From contig NZ_CP029551.1 in the NCBI RefSeq assembly GCF_003173735.1, positions 4,169,001 to 4,233,000 on the forward strand: DNA of 64,000 bases, read 5' to 3'. A model generated the notes under the pieces. The model worked only from the letters and a program-made list of their open reading frames with translations. It searched no databases and was not told the origin of the DNA. Below, piece by piece: positions 44,319 through 54,763 of this stretch. This stretch comes from Methylobacterium radiodurans (GTDB lineage: Bacteria; Pseudomonadota; Alphaproteobacteria; Rhizobiales; Beijerinckiaceae). The position numbers and the translations under genes were made by a program. Position 1 is the first letter of the stretch. Every line of letters starts with the position of its first letter.

Positions 44319-45578
44319 GTGAACGCCCTGACCAGTCCTTCAGCTCCCCCCTCCCCCGGCGCTCGCGGTCGACGCGGCTCCCGCACGCGCTGGTCCCTGC
44401 GAGGCCTGGCGCTGATCGCGGCATCGGCACTGCTTGGCGGCTGCAACCTGATCGTCATGAATCCCGCGGGGGACGTCGCCGTCCAGCAGCGCAACCTCAT
44501 CCTGGCGTCCACCGCGCTGATGCTGCTGGTCATCGTTCCCGTGATCGCGCTCGCCTTCCTGTTCGGGTGGCGCTACCGCGCCTCGAACCCGGACGCGACC
44601 TACGACCCGGACTGGCACCACTCGACGCAGCTCGAGGTGGTCATTTGGACCGTGCCGCTGCTCATCATCATCGCGCTGGGCGCCATGACCTGGATCAGCA
44701 CGCATACGCTCGATCCCTACAGGCCCCTTTCCCGGCTGGCGCCCAACAAGCCGGTGCCGGCCGACGTGAAGCCCCTGACGGTGCAGGTCGTGGCGCTCGA
44801 TTGGAAGTGGCTGTTCTTCTACCCGGAATACGGGATCGCCAGCCTGAACGAGATGGCCGCCCCGGCGAACCGGCCGATCGTCTTCAAGCTCACCTCCTCC
44901 TCCGTGTGGAACACGTTCTACGTTCCCGCGCTCGCCGGCATGATCTACGCCATGCCGGGCATGGAGACGAAGCTCCATGCGGTCATGAACAAGGAGGGGG
45001 AGTTCAGGGGGCAATCGGCCCACTACAGCGGGTCCGGATTCTCCCGCATGAACTTCGGCTTCCGGAGCCTCGGCGAGTGGGGCTTCGAAGAGTGGGTGGC
45101 GAAGGCGAAGGCGTCCGGAGCACCCCTGAACCGGGAAGTCTTCCTCAAGCTCGAACGGCCGAGCGAGGCGGAGCCGGTCCGATACTTCGCCTCCGTCGAG
45201 AACGGCCTGTACGAGGCCATCCTCGGCATGTGCGTCGAGCCGAACCTGATGTGCGCGAGCGAGATGCACCACATCGACAAGCGGGGAGGCGCCGGCCTGG
45301 AGAGCGCGGCCAACCGCGAGCGGCTCGATTACGACAACCGCCGCCTGAGGAGCGGTGACGAGCCGTCGGGCGCCACCTTCCCGGCATCGGGCCGGCCGCC
45401 CATGGGCGCCGTCCAGCCGGAGGGCATGATGCCCCGCGACCAACACCTGAGCCGCGAGGGCGTCAACGAGCGCAAGGGCGAGCCCGACCAGGGACAGGGC
45501 AACGCCCTACCGGGCGCCGATAGGAGCCCCGCGCCGGCACAGTTGAACAATCGCCCTTCCGAACGCCACAAGCACTGA
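44319..45578 (+). CDS. cyoA: Cytochrome bo3 ubiquinol oxidase subunit II
   Basis: A 419-residue lipoprotein subunit. A basic N-terminus and lipobox LLGGC give signal-peptidase II cleavage. Two transmembrane helices follow (about [19 protein letters not shown] and [17 protein letters not shown]), then the periplasmic cupredoxin domain ([20 protein letters not shown]). The CuA ligands are absent, as in quinol oxidases. The protein is about 100 residues longer than E. coli CyoA, owing to a Pro/Gly/Gln-rich C-terminal tail (GDEPSG…[12 protein letters not shown]). GTG 44319 is preferred (AGGGA before it, sensible signal length); ATG 44256 is possible. Subunit I follows at 17 bases. Confidence 0.93.
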   Translation: MNALTSPSAPPSPGARGRRGSRTRWSLRGLALIAASALLGGCNLIVMNPAGDVAVQQRNLILASTALMLLVIVPVIALAFLFGWRYRASNPDATYDPDWHHSTQLEVVIWTVPLLIIIALGAMTWISTHTLDPYRPLSRLAPNKPVPADVKPLTVQVVALDWKWLFFYPEYGIASLNEMAAPANRPIVFKLTSSSVWNTFYVPALAGMIYAMPGMETKLHAVMNKEGEFRGQSAHYSGSGFSRMNFGFRSLGEWGFEEWVAKAKASGAPLNREVFLKLERPSEAEPVRYFASVENGLYEAILGMCVEPNLMCASEMHHIDKRGGAGLESAANRERLDYDNRRLRSGDEPSGATFPASGRPPMGAVQPEGMMPRDQHLSREGVNERKGEPDQGQGNALPGADRSPAPAQLNNRPSERHKH

Positions 45579-45595
45579 TCCGAGCGAGCATCAGC

Positions 45596-47599
45596 ATGTT
45601 CTCGAACCTCGATCTCAGGCAGCTCGTCTTCGGGCGGCTGACGCTCGAAGCCGTACCCTATCACGAACCCATCCTGGTCTGGACCTTCGTCGCGGTCGCG
45701 GTCGCCGGAATCGCGCTCCTTGGCCTCGTCACCTGGTACGGTAAGTGGGGGTATCTCTGGCGGGAGTGGTTCACGAGCGTCGATCACAAGAAGATCGGCA
45801 TCATGTACGTCGTACTCGCTATCGTGATGCTCCTGCGCGGCTTCGCCGACGCGATCATGATGGTGACCCAGAAGGCGCTCTCGGTCGGGGCGTCGGAGGG
45901 TTACCTGCCACCCCACCATTACGACCAGGTCTTCACCGCCCACGGCACGATCATGATCTTCTTCATGGCCATGCCCTTCGTGACCGGCGTGATGAACTAC
46001 ATCATGCCGCTGCAGATCGGCGCGCGCGACGTCGCATTCCCCTTCCTGAACAACTTCAGCTTCTGGATGACGGCCGGCGGCGCGGTCCTCACGATGCTGT
46101 CCTTGTTCGTCGGCGAGTTCTCGCGGGCGACCTGGCTCGCCTACCCTCCCCTGTCGGGGGCGGCCTACAGCCCGGGCGTCGGCGTCGACTACTACATCTG
46201 GGGCCTCCAGATCGCCGGCGTCGGCAGCACGCTGTCCGGCGTCAACCTGATCGCGACCATCGTCAAGATGCGTGCCCCCGGCATGACGATGATGAAGCTG
46301 CCGGTCTTCTGCTGGACGACGCTCGCCAGCAACGCGATCATCGTCACGATCTTCCCGATCTTGACCGTCGCGCTCGCGCTGTTGGCGCTCGACCGTTACG
46401 TGGGAACGCACTTCTTCACGAACGATTACGGCGGCAACTCGATGCTGTACATGAACCTCATCTGGATCTGGGGCCATCCGGAGGTTTACGTCCTCATCCT
46501 GCCCGCATTCGGCATCTACTCGGAAGTCGTGTCGACGTTCTGCAGCAAGCGGCTGTTCGGCTACGCCTCGATGGTCTACGCGACCGCCGTCATCGCCCTC
46601 GTGTCATGGCTGACCTGGCTCCACCACTTCTTCACGATGGGTGCCGGTGCCAACGTCAATGCCTTCTTCGGCATCACGACGATGATCATCTCGATCCCGA
46701 CCGGGGCGAAGGTGTTCAACTGGCTCTTCACCATGTACCGCGGGAAGATCCGCTTCGAGACCCCGATGCTCTGGGTCATGGGTTTCATCCCGACCTTCGT
46801 GATCGGCGGACTGACCGGCGTGCTGCTCGCCGTGCCGCCCGCCGACTTCGTCCTGCATAACAGCCTGTTCCTGGTCGCCCACTTCCACAACGTCATCATC
46901 GGCGGCGTGGTCTTCGGCCTATTGGCGGGCGTGAACTATTGGTTCCCCAAGGCCTTCGGCTTCAAGCTCGACCCGTTCTGGGGGAAGGTGTCGTTCTGGT
47001 GCTGGCTCGTGGGATTCTGGGTCACGTTCATGCCGATCTACATCGTCGGCCTGATGGGGGTGACACGCCGCACGCAGCACTTCGACGACCCGACGGTGCA
47101 GCCCTACCTCACGGTGGCGGCCCTCGGTGCCTTCATCATCATGGCGGGCATCGCCGCCTTCGTGGTCCAGATCCTCGTCAGCATCCTGCGGCGGGAACGG
47201 CTGCGCGACCTCACGGGGGACCCTTGGGGAGGGCGGACCCTGGAATGGTCGACCGCCTCGCCGCCGCCGCCCTACAACTTCGCGTTCACGCCGGTCGTCC
47301 ACGATCTCGACGCGTGGTGGGACATGAAGAAGCGCGGACACGAGCGGCCCCTCGAGGGCTACCGGCCGATCCACATGCCCCGGAACACGAGCGCGGGCAT
47401 CGTCCTGGCGGGGATCAGCACCGTGCTCGGCTTCGCCCTGGTCTGGTACATCTGGTGGCTGGCCGCCCTGTCGTTCGCCGGCCTCCTCGCCGTCGCGGTC
47501 CTCCACACGTACAACTACAACCGCGACTTCTACATCCCTGCCGAAGACGTGGTCCGGCTCGAGAGCCAAAGAACCGCGCAGCTCGCAGCGAGGGCCTGA
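45596..47599 (+). CDS. cyoB: Cytochrome bo3 ubiquinol oxidase subunit I
   Basis: A 667-residue catalytic subunit (E. coli CyoB is 663). It is a haem-copper oxidase of about 15 transmembrane helices that reduces O2 to water with ubiquinol and pumps protons. The low-spin haem ligand lies in [10 protein letters not shown]. The CuB site has [12 protein letters not shown] with the His-Tyr crosslink pair, then HHFF; the haem o3 and b ligands lie in [10 protein letters not shown]. The quinol oxidase N-terminal helix ([20 protein letters not shown]) is present. It is tightly followed by subunit III. Confidence 0.96.
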   Translation: MFSNLDLRQLVFGRLTLEAVPYHEPILVWTFVAVAVAGIALLGLVTWYGKWGYLWREWFTSVDHKKIGIMYVVLAIVMLLRGFADAIMMVTQKALSVGASEGYLPPHHYDQVFTAHGTIMIFFMAMPFVTGVMNYIMPLQIGARDVAFPFLNNFSFWMTAGGAVLTMLSLFVGEFSRATWLAYPPLSGAAYSPGVGVDYYIWGLQIAGVGSTLSGVNLIATIVKMRAPGMTMMKLPVFCWTTLASNAIIVTIFPILTVALALLALDRYVGTHFFTNDYGGNSMLYMNLIWIWGHPEVYVLILPAFGIYSEVVSTFCSKRLFGYASMVYATAVIALVSWLTWLHHFFTMGAGANVNAFFGITTMIISIPTGAKVFNWLFTMYRGKIRFETPMLWVMGFIPTFVIGGLTGVLLAVPPADFVLHNSLFLVAHFHNVIIGGVVFGLLAGVNYWFPKAFGFKLDPFWGKVSFWCWLVGFWVTFMPIYIVGLMGVTRRTQHFDDPTVQPYLTVAALGAFIIMAGIAAFVVQILVSILRRERLRDLTGDPWGGRTLEWSTASPPPPYNFAFTPVVHDLDAWWDMKKRGHERPLEGYRPIHMPRNTSAGIVLAGISTVLGFALVWYIWWLAALSFAGLLAVAVLHTYNYNRDFYIPAEDVVRLESQRTAQLAARA

Positions 47600-47603
47600 G
47601 CCG

Positions 47604-48230
47604 ATGCACGAGACGACCGCCCCGCCCGGCGCAGCACGGCCGGTCTTCTACGAACGGGAGGAGCACGCCCACGGCGACGGGGGCACGCTGCTCGGGTTCT
47701 GGATCTACCTGATGAGCGATTGCCTCGTCTTCGCGGCCCTGTTCGCGACGTACGGCGTGCTCGGCAGCAACTATGCGGCAGGCCCCTCGGGAGCCGAACT
47801 GTTCGACCTCAGGCTCGTCGCGCTGAACACGGGTCTCCTGCTGCTCTCGTCCATCACCTATGGCTTCGCCATGCTGGAGATGGAGAGGGACCGCGTCGAC
47901 GCCACCATCGGCTGGCTGGCCGTGACGGGTCTGTTCGGGGCAGGCTTCCTCGGCATCGAGCTCTACGAGTTCGCGCACCTCATCCGGGAGGGCGCGACCC
48001 CGCAACGCAGCGCCTTCCTGTCCTCCTTCTTCGCGCTCGTGGGCACCCACGGCCTGCACGTCACGTTCGGCGTCATCTGGCTGGTCACGCTCGTGACCCA
48101 GGTGCGCCGCTTCGGGCTCATCGCCGAGAACAGGCGGCGCCTGATGTGCCTGTCGATGTTCTGGCACTTCCTCGACGTGGTCTGGATCGGCGTTTTCACC
48201 TTCGTCTACCTGATGGGAATTTCGCGATGA
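47604..48230 (+). CDS. cyoC: Cytochrome bo3 ubiquinol oxidase subunit III
   Basis: A 208-residue inner-membrane protein with five hydrophobic helices, close in length to E. coli CyoC. The conserved start of the helical part ([20 protein letters not shown]) and [11 protein letters not shown] are typical of haem-copper oxidase subunit III. The gene lies four bases after cyoB and its stop overlaps the start of cyoD (ATGA). It stabilises the oxidase complex. Confidence 0.95.
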   Translation: MHETTAPPGAARPVFYEREEHAHGDGGTLLGFWIYLMSDCLVFAALFATYGVLGSNYAAGPSGAELFDLRLVALNTGLLLLSSITYGFAMLEMERDRVDATIGWLAVTGLFGAGFLGIELYEFAHLIREGATPQRSAFLSSFFALVGTHGLHVTFGVIWLVTLVTQVRRFGLIAENRRRLMCLSMFWHFLDVVWIGVFTFVYLMGISR

Positions 48231-48637
48231 GCACCCTGCCCGGACGCGGGATCGCATACGAGCCTCGCACTGGCGGATCCGCGCGGGGAGGATCCCATCC
48301 GCCCGGTGCCCACGGCACCTTCCGGAGCTACGTCACCGGCTTCGCCCTCTCCGTCGTCCTCACCGCCATCCCGTTCTGGCTCGTCATGGGTGACATCCTC
48401 GGCGACAAGCTCAAGACGGATCTCGTCGTCATGGCGTTCGCGGCGGCACAGATCGTGGTTCACATGATCTACTTCCTCCACATGAACACGAGATCGGAGG
48501 GTGGTTGGACCTTCCTGTCCTTGATGTTCACGCTGACCCTGGTCGTCATCGCCCTCGCCGGGTCGATCTGGGTCATGTACCACCTCGACCAGAACATGAT
48601 GCCGATGTCTCCCCACGAGGCCCTGCACAAGCCCTGA
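48227..48637 (+). CDS. cyoD: Cytochrome bo3 ubiquinol oxidase subunit IV
   Basis: A 136-residue protein with three transmembrane helices ([34 protein letters not shown] and [18 protein letters not shown]), the normal pattern of CyoD. A ~30-residue soluble N-terminus makes it longer than the E. coli subunit (109). The start overlaps the cyoC stop by four bases. It is the last gene of the operon: no cyoE or SURF1 gene follows. Confidence 0.94.
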   Translation: MSTLPGRGIAYEPRTGGSARGGSHPPGAHGTFRSYVTGFALSVVLTAIPFWLVMGDILGDKLKTDLVVMAFAAAQIVVHMIYFLHMNTRSEGGWTFLSLMFTLTLVVIALAGSIWVMYHLDQNMMPMSPHEALHKP

Positions 48638-48642
48638 CGCGT

Positions 48643-48677
48643 GGGCGGGACGCCGGGTCCGGGAGCGACGCCCGCCC
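48643..48677 (+). terminator. Possible terminator hairpin after cyoD
   Basis: GGGCGGG (48643-48649) and CCCGCCC (48671-48677) can pair a few bases after the cyoD stop. There is no T-run, and the loop of about 20 bases is long, so the call is tentative. Confidence 0.35.
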
Positions 48678-49360
48678 GGCTCGGAGGCCGCCCCGATCGA
48701 TCCGGGAAGGCCGCGATCGTCCCCGCCAGCCGAAGGCGCGAATCCTCGCCGAGGTGCAACCGGGCGAGGCCGGGGCTGCGGGGGATCCCGGTCGTGGCGA
48801 GGTGGCAGACTCCTACCGTCGAACCGCCGCGAGCTCCGCGCCGCATGGTCTGATGAACGCCCCGGCGTTTCCGCCCGGCGCCCTGAACAGGGAACGGAAG
48901 GTGACGGGCTCGGCTGGAGCCGGAGAGAGCCGATGCTACCCGTACCGAACCTTGCAGGGCGATCCCTCCCCTTTCGCCGGAACTGGGGTGTCCGGGTCAT
49001 GATCCCGCGGTGAATGCCTACGCGGTGCGTGACGGGCGCGACTGCCTGCTTCGAAGCCATCCTTGCCGCAAGGTGCTGGATTGCACACATCCGCATTCAC
49101 GCAAGACCGCATCCCGCACGATCACGCCGGCCGATCTTCAGTGTGACGACCGTAGCTTGACGCCCCAATGATGGTCACGCCAAGAGCCGCGCAGCGTACG
49201 CTCGGAAGAAGGTGGCGCCAAACCTGGGTGGTGACCCTGATGCACCGGCTTTTGTCAATTGCGGATCGGTCCAGGGCCGGGATTCCCCTGGATTGCCGGT
49301 ACTTGTCCTGACTTGGCCGCTTGACCTGCATCGATCACTGCTCTTTCAACAGGGTTGTCA
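48678..49360. other. Intergenic region, no supported gene
   Basis: About 680 bases after the oxidase operon. A 47-codon frame near 49169 (MMVTPRAAQRTLGRRWRQ) is the most protein-like piece but has no support. Nothing else seen. Confidence 0.4.
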
Positions 49361-49597
49361 ATGTGCGACGCCGAAAATATGGAGAGTAGGAATCGCCATA
49401 CGGCCTATCTGGTCGCCGTAACTCGGGAGGGTCATATGGTACAGGTTTACGTCGCGATGGCCCTGACGGCGGATGACGCGCTGGCGGTCGTGGCGGGCTC
49501 GTCGACGGAGATAACCCGGGTTGAGCTCGCGGGTGCGCTCTCGCGCAACACGGCCCGCCGCCTGCGCCTCGAACCGGGTGATACGCGTCCGCTCTGA
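49361..49597 (+). CDS. Small unknown protein
   Basis: A 78-residue soluble protein, MCDAENMESRNRHTAYLVAV at its start. The pattern AYLVAVTREGH-VQVYVAMALTADDALAVV reads as strand-strand-helix, and LRLEPGDTRPL ends it. It resembles small single-gene proteins common in methylobacteria, by recollection only. ATG 49379 (MESRNRH) is an alternative start. AGGG lies eight bases before ATG 49361. The function is unknown. Confidence 0.65.
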   Translation: MCDAENMESRNRHTAYLVAVTREGHMVQVYVAMALTADDALAVVAGSSTEITRVELAGALSRNTARRLRLEPGDTRPL

Positions 49598-49866
49598 AAG
49601 CCCGCACGGACGGCCGGGTCGCTCGCGGCCGCAGCGTCAGGGAACATCCCGGTAGGCTAAGGGCGCCCGTGCATACCAATCGCGGCCAGGGTGTCCTGCG
49701 ATGCATCCTAGGAGCGTTTCGTAGAACCCGGCTGATCTAATCGAGTCTTCAGCCGTTCGACGGCACGCCAGTCCTGCCGGGAAGCTTTCCTGCCCGCCTA
49801 CGCAACCAGCCCCTCCATGAGGCGGCGCGAGGCACGAGGCGAAGCAGCAAGCATCGTATGCAGGGG

Positions 49867-49939
49867 CGGCAGAGTTTAGCGGAGCCGTCCCTACCGCACG
49901 ACCAAGCCCGTCCGGTAGAGTTTACCGCCAACTCTGCCG
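49867..49939. repeat. 10-bp inverted repeat with an internal alternative hairpin
   Basis: CGGCAGAGTT (49867-49876) and AACTCTGCCG (49930-49939) are perfectly complementary across 53 bases. The right arm can instead pair with a nearer AGAGTT (49917-49922) over a 7-nt loop. It lies downstream of the DUF6894-like gene and could end its transcript or be a small element's end. The rest of 49598-50023 shows no gene. Confidence 0.45.
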
Positions 49940-50023
49940 GCCCGATCCTTCGTGCCGACGGGTCTCGGCTTAACCCAGCGATGGCAGACAGGGGCAGGCT
50001 TTCCCAGACCACCCCTGTCCGGA

Positions 50024-50254
50024 TCAGCAAGTGGCGTTGAGGTTCAACTCGATCGTGCAGAGTCTCGTACCCTGCTCGTCGCGGATATAGGCCACGAAGT
50101 TGCGCTTGCCGTCCCGGGGCGGGGTTTCTCGGCCGATGTCAGGCAACGCCGCGATCGCCGCGTCACGCGCGGCCTGCAAGCTCTGGTACTCCTGACCCTC
50201 TTCGTCCTTCAGCCACAGCGCACCATCCTGGAAGTCGATAAAGTAGCGGGGCAT
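50024..50254 (-). CDS. DUF6894-like small protein
   Basis: A 76-residue protein starting MPRYFIDFQDGALWLKDEEG. The pattern MPRYFxD…D…DEEGxE…SLxAARDxA…ALPD, then a C-terminal strand pair (FVAYIRDEQG…CTIELNL), is that of the short alphaproteobacterial DUF6894 family, whose function is unknown. It is divergent from the Crp/Fnr gene; the intergenic region is about 220 bases. Confidence 0.82.
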   Translation of the reverse strand: MPRYFIDFQDGALWLKDEEGQEYQSLQAARDAAIAALPDIGRETPPRDGKRNFVAYIRDEQGTRLCTIELNLNATC

Positions 50255-50474
50255 GGCAACGCGGGAGCTGGAGAAAGCGGAGATTTACGAACCTCAAAGC
50301 TCTTTCGCGAGGATTGGTTGCATGGATCAATTCGAGCGTGCGCGTGCGGCGGGCAAGCCAATGAAAGTCGCCGAAAATTCAGCCATTTGTGCACTTGTGA
50401 ACAGACAGGGTGCCCGGCGTCGCGTTAGGACCGGACGCTTCAGACACAATCAGAAAACAACCTTTCGCTGCGCA

Positions 50475-51332
50475 ATGTCATCCGACCTCGCATCCCTGCC
50501 CGGCGGTAACCTGCTCCTCGGCGCCCTGCGCCTGCCCGACCAGGCCCTGCTGAAGCCGCACCTGGAGCTGCGGGAGTACCGGCGCGGCGACGTGCTGTTC
50601 GAGGCGGGCGAGGACGTCGGCCACATTACCTTTCCGCTCGGCCAGTGCGTGGCCGCCCTCGTCATCGGGCTGCGGGACGGACGCGCCGTGGAGACGGCGA
50701 CCGTCGGGCGCGAGGGCGCGGTCGGCGGCGTGGTGAGCCAGGGCTCCCTGCCGGCCTTCAGCCGGGCCGTGGTGCAGATCCCCGGCTCGGTGCTGCGCGT
50801 CGAGGCGGCGGTGCTGCAGCAGGTCAAGCAGACCTCGCCGGGCCTGCGCAACATGATCACCCGATACTCCGACTGCCTGCTCGCCCAGGTTCTGCAGTCG
50901 GTGGCCTGCAACGCCAGCCACACCATCGAGGCGCGCTGCGCCCGCTGGCTGCTCGGCCTGCAGGACCGGCTCGGCAGCGACGTCCTGCCGGTCACCCACG
51001 AGGTGCTGGCCGAGTTGCTCGGCGTGCAGCGCTCCTACCTGACGCGCACGCTGCGGACCCTGCAGCAGCAGGGACTGATCCAGGTCCGGCGCGGGCGCAT
51101 CATCATCCAGAGCCGCTCCGCGGTGGAGGCGGCGGCCTGCGAGTGCCACGGCGCGGTCAAGCGCCACTTCGAGACCGTGCTGGGCGCGGTGTATAACGCC
51201 TCCGGCACGCTGGTGTCGCTCCGCCCCGCGTCGGCGGAGGAGCCGCGGATGTGTCAAGTCGTCCAAGGCGGCATCACTCCTGCTGGGAATTCGCGTCCAC
51301 GCCGCCCACGACGAAACGATGCCCTGGCCTGA
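50475..51332 (+). CDS. Crp/Fnr-family transcription regulator
   Basis: A 285-residue regulator. The cNMP-binding barrel (about 20-130) has YRRGDVLFEAGEDVGHITFP and GREGAVGGV. The C-terminal winged helix has LPVTHEVLAELLGVQRSYLT followed by TLRTLQQQGLIQVRRGRI. No FNR-type cysteine cluster is present. ATG 50475 (MSSDLASLPGGNLLLGALRL) begins at the family's usual start; the frame is open upstream to 50253. Its last 14 bases overlap the start of a histidine kinase gene, so the two are co-expressed and probably act in one pathway. Confidence 0.88.
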   Translation: MSSDLASLPGGNLLLGALRLPDQALLKPHLELREYRRGDVLFEAGEDVGHITFPLGQCVAALVIGLRDGRAVETATVGREGAVGGVVSQGSLPAFSRAVVQIPGSVLRVEAAVLQQVKQTSPGLRNMITRYSDCLLAQVLQSVACNASHTIEARCARWLLGLQDRLGSDVLPVTHEVLAELLGVQRSYLTRTLRTLQQQGLIQVRRGRIIIQSRSAVEAAACECHGAVKRHFETVLGAVYNASGTLVSLRPASAEEPRMCQVVQGGITPAGNSRPRRPRRNDALA

Positions 51333-53535
51333 CGACTCCCTCGACAGCGTCCCGACGCAGAGCTTCGACGACGTCGTGCGTCTGGCGGCCGGGCTGTGCG
51401 GTGCGGCGCATGCCGTGATCTGCCTGCAGGCGGGGGAGCGCCTGCAGGCGCATGCCAGCTACAGTGCCGCCGGTACGGCCGGCGCGCTGGCTCCGGACGT
51501 GTGCGCCGATGCGGTCGTGACGGATGAGCTGCTCATCGTCCCTGACCTGCTCGACGATCCGGAGCAGCTTCATCGTTCGCTGCTCGCGAGGAGCGCCGGG
51601 ACCCGCTTCTACGCGGCCGTATCGCTACGATCGGCCGATGGAACGGTGCTGGGCGTACTCTGCGTGCTTGATCCTGCGCCGCGGCGGGATGGTCTGACCT
51701 CCGAGCAGCAGGACTGTCTGCGTAGCCTCGCCCGGCAGACCGTCACGCTTCTTGAGCTGCGGAGTGAAGCCCGGGTGCACCGGGCGCAACGCATCCTGCA
51801 CGAGCGCATCCTCGACAGCGCGATGGACTACGCGATCATCGCCATGGACCACGGCGGCCGGATCACGCGCTGGAACGGCGGGGCCGAGCGCATCCTGGGC
51901 TGGCGGGAGGCGGAGGTGCTGGGTGAACCCACACATCTGATCTTCACCCCTGAGGACCGCGCCGCCGGCCGTCCCGAAACCGAGATGCAGCTGGCCCTTG
52001 CCCGGGGCAGCGCCCCGGACGAGCGCTGGCACATGCGCAAGGACGGCGATCGGTTCTGGGCCAGCGGCGAGCTGATGCCGCTCAAGGACGAGAATGGCAC
52101 GGTGCAGGGCTTTCTCAAGATCCTGCGCGACCGAACCCAGCAGCGGGCGAACGAATCCGCGCTCCGGCAGGCGCAGGAACAGCTGCGGCTTGCGGTCGAG
52201 GCGACGCACATCGGGATCTTCGACCTGGACCTGGTCACGGGCGAGCTCGCCTGGGACGCTCGGGTCCGTGCCTTGTTCGGCCTGCCACCGGACATGCCCG
52301 TGAGCTACGACACCTTCCTGGCCGGCCTGCACCCCGACGATCGGGGCTGGGTGGACGCGACGGTACGGTCCGCGCTCGCCCCGGGAGGTTCCGGCCACGT
52401 CGAGATCGCCTACCGCACCATCGGCATCGAGGACGGCGTCGAACGCTGGCTGGCGGCAACCGGCCAGGCGATCCTGCAGGATGGCCGCAAGACGCGCTTC
52501 ATCGGCACGGTGCGCGACATCACCGAGGGTCGGCTCGCCGAGCAGGCCATCCGCGAGACCGAGGAGCGCTACCGCCTGGCGGCGCGCGCGACCAACGACG
52601 CGATCTGGGACTGGAACCTGGCGAGCGACCATATCCGCTGGAACGAGGCGGTGCAGACCTTGTTCGGCTACGCGGCCGACGAGGTCGGACCCAGCGGCTC
52701 GTGGTGGAAATCGCATATCCATCCCGAGGATCGCGAACGGGTGAAGGCCAGCATCCATGCCGTGATCGACGGCGGCACCGAGCATTGGACCGACGAGTAC
52801 CGCTTCCTGCGGGCCGATGGCGCCTACGCGTACATCCTCGATCGCGGCTACGTGCTACGCGACGGCTCCGGCAGGGCGGTCCGTATGATCGGGGCCATGC
52901 TCGACATCAGCGCGCGCAAACGGGCCGAGGAGCACCAGCGCCTACTCACGGGCGAACTGCAGCACAGGGTCAAGAACACGCTCGCCCTCGTTCAGGCGAT
53001 CGCCAGCCAAACCCTGCGCGGAGCCACGAATCCCGAAGGGGCCCGCGACGCCCTTGCCGCACGCCTGATCTCGCTCGGGCGCGCGCATGACATCCTGACC
53101 CAGGCGAGTTGGACGGAAGCCCCTATCCCGGACGTGGTCGAGGGTGCGCTCTGCCCGCACCGGCCGGCGGGTACCTCCCGGATTCGGACCGGCGGACCGA
53201 ACGTGTTGCTGGCCGCCAAGCCGGCGCTTTCGCTGGCGCTCGCCCTGCACGAGCTCGCGACCAACGCGGCCAAGTACGGGGCGCTCTCGAACGCGACCGG
53301 CGTCGTCTCCGTGCGCTGGTACGTCGTGCACGCGGACGATGCGCCACGTTTCTGCCTGAACTGGTCCGAGCTGGGCGGACCGACGGTCTCGGGGCCGCCG
53401 GTCCGCCGGGGCTTCGGTTCGCGGTTGATCGAACGCAGCTTCGCCGCCGAGGTCGGCGGCGAGGTGGAGATGACCTACGCGCCTACCGGCTTCACCTGCC
53501 GCCTGGAGGTGCCGCTCGCTTCCATGCAGGAGTAG
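51319..53535 (+). CDS. GAF-PAS(x3)-HWE histidine kinase
   Basis: A 738-residue soluble sensor kinase. GAF (about 15-150), then three PAS domains (about 165-285, 290-410 and 415-535), then an HWE-type kinase core. The phosphorylated His is about 549 in ELQHRVKNTLALVQAIA; the N-box is LHELATNAAKYGAL and the W-x-E element is in LNWSELGGP. HWE/HisKA_2 kinases feed the PhyR-NepR-EcfG general stress pathway in alphaproteobacteria, and a nepR/sigma locus lies 5 kb downstream. No PhyR is present here; the nearest partner is the single-domain regulator at 53628. The gene overlaps the preceding Crp/Fnr gene. Confidence 0.9.
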   Translation: MPWPDDSLDSVPTQSFDDVVRLAAGLCGAAHAVICLQAGERLQAHASYSAAGTAGALAPDVCADAVVTDELLIVPDLLDDPEQLHRSLLARSAGTRFYAAVSLRSADGTVLGVLCVLDPAPRRDGLTSEQQDCLRSLARQTVTLLELRSEARVHRAQRILHERILDSAMDYAIIAMDHGGRITRWNGGAERILGWREAEVLGEPTHLIFTPEDRAAGRPETEMQLALARGSAPDERWHMRKDGDRFWASGELMPLKDENGTVQGFLKILRDRTQQRANESALRQAQEQLRLAVEATHIGIFDLDLVTGELAWDARVRALFGLPPDMPVSYDTFLAGLHPDDRGWVDATVRSALAPGGSGHVEIAYRTIGIEDGVERWLAATGQAILQDGRKTRFIGTVRDITEGRLAEQAIRETEERYRLAARATNDAIWDWNLASDHIRWNEAVQTLFGYAADEVGPSGSWWKSHIHPEDRERVKASIHAVIDGGTEHWTDEYRFLRADGAYAYILDRGYVLRDGSGRAVRMIGAMLDISARKRAEEHQRLLTGELQHRVKNTLALVQAIASQTLRGATNPEGARDALAARLISLGRAHDILTQASWTEAPIPDVVEGALCPHRPAGTSRIRTGGPNVLLAAKPALSLALALHELATNAAKYGALSNATGVVSVRWYVVHADDAPRFCLNWSELGGPTVSGPPVRRGFGSRLIERSFAAEVGGEVEMTYAPTGFTCRLEVPLASMQE

Positions 53536-53627
53536 CTTGGCGGTAGCGCCGCGCTACCGCCGCCCGTCGGCGGGAAATGTACCCGGCCGAGCTGAAACCT
53601 TTTCCGCGCCACCGGCCTTTGGTTCGC

Positions 53628-54008
53628 ATGAATTCTTCCGCTGCGTCCCCGCCCGTTGTCGCCCTCGTCGCCGAAGATGAAGCGCTCCTCCGGATGGAAG
53701 CCGCCGACACGCTGGAGGAGGCCGGGTTCAAGGTTCTGGAGGTGACGAGCGCGGATGCCGCGATGCGCCACCTGGAGGGGACGGGCGGCATCGACCTGCT
53801 GTTCACCGACGTGAACATGCCGGGTGAGCTCAACGGCCTCGATCTGGCACGAGCGGTCGCCGACCGGTGGCCGGCGATCACCATCATCGTCTGCTCGGGC
53901 GCGACGCGGCCGCAGCCCGGTGAGCTGCCGCCAAGGGCTCGGTTCATCGACAAGCCCTACTCGCCCGGCCTGGTGAAGAAGGTACTGCGCGAGTTGCGAG
54001 CGGCGTAG
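53628..54008 (+). CDS. Single-domain response regulator
   Basis: A 126-residue receiver domain with no output. Acidic pocket AEDEALL, phosphoacceptor Asp61 in LLFTDVNMPG, conserved Ser in IVCSGAT and Lys in FIDKPYS. It follows the HWE kinase by about 90 bases in the same direction and is the probable partner. Such regulators can serve as phosphate sinks or inputs to the general stress response (SdrG-like). ATG 53628 (MNSSAASPPVVALVAEDEAL) fits the domain; ATG 53577 is also in frame. Confidence 0.9.
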   Translation: MNSSAASPPVVALVAEDEALLRMEAADTLEEAGFKVLEVTSADAAMRHLEGTGGIDLLFTDVNMPGELNGLDLARAVADRWPAITIIVCSGATRPQPGELPPRARFIDKPYSPGLVKKVLRELRAA

Positions 54009-54165
54009 GGTTCCGTGTTCGTGACGCCATTCCCGGCCATGCGCAAGGGTTTTCAACAGATCAATTTATGGATCCCGCCCCCCTCCCGGACGTTCTTGCG
54101 GACGTGCTCGCCGCCGTTGAGCTGCCGGCGGCCAGATCGCGCAAGAAGTAAGGAGACAGGAGCAC

Positions 54166-54711
54166 ATGGCCGCCAAGCAGAAGACCTTGCCTGATGCTTT
54201 CTATGAGACCCTCAAGGACGTGTACTACGCCGAAAAGCAGTCCGTGCGCGCGCTGAAGAAGTCGGCCAAGGCAGCCGAGCACGAGGAACTGCGCCAAGCG
54301 TTCGAGACGCACGCCGAGGAGAGCGCCAATCAGGTCGAACGCCTCCAGCAGGTGTTCGAGATCATCGGCAAGCCGGCCCGGGCCAAGACCTGCGAGGCCA
54401 TGCAGGGCCTCGCCGCCGAGATGGAGGAGGACCTGGAGGACTTCGGGGACAGCCCGGCCGCGGACGCCGTGCTGGCGGCCTGCGCCCAGGCGGTCGAGCA
54501 CTACGAGATCGCCCGCTACGGCACCCTGAAGACCTGGGCGACCCAGCTCGGCTACGACGACGCGGCGAAGCTGCTGGACGAGACCCTGCAGGAGGAGAAG
54601 AAGACCGACCAGCTCCTTTCCGAGATTGCCGAGCGCATCAACGTCGAGGGCGCCGGGGACGATGCCGGAGAGGGGGCCCCTAGGGGGAAGGGTGGGCGCA
54701 AGGCTACCTGA
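54166..54711 (+). CDS. DUF892 (YciE/YciF-like) ferritin-fold stress protein
   Basis: A 181-residue four-helix-bundle protein of the DUF892 family. Carboxylate and His positions expected of a ferritin-like di-metal site are visible: YYAEKQ, HAEESANQVE, EHYEIARYG and EEKKTDQ. Family members are induced by osmotic, desiccation or oxidative stress; the reaction is unknown. AAGGAGACAGGAG lies just before the ATG. A Gly/Lys-rich tail (GAPRGKGGRKAT) may bind nucleic acid. Its position in a block of stress-signalling genes suggests it is a member of the regulon. A hairpin follows. Confidence 0.92.
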   Translation: MAAKQKTLPDAFYETLKDVYYAEKQSVRALKKSAKAAEHEELRQAFETHAEESANQVERLQQVFEIIGKPARAKTCEAMQGLAAEMEEDLEDFGDSPAADAVLAACAQAVEHYEIARYGTLKTWATQLGYDDAAKLLDETLQEEKKTDQLLSEIAERINVEGAGDDAGEGAPRGKGGRKAT

Positions 54712-54741
54712 GCAGGGTCTACATGGCATGCGGACACGGAA

Positions 54742-54763
54742 AGGGCGCCATGTACGGCGCCCT
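54742..54763. terminator. Hairpin between convergent genes
   Basis: AGGGCGCC (54742-54749) pairs perfectly with GGCGCCCT (54756-54763) over a 6-nt loop. With one mismatch the stem extends further (GGAA…/…CTCC). It sits just after the DUF892 gene and before the 3' end of the opposing hybrid kinase gene, so it may end transcription from the left. There is no strong T-run. Confidence 0.55.
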
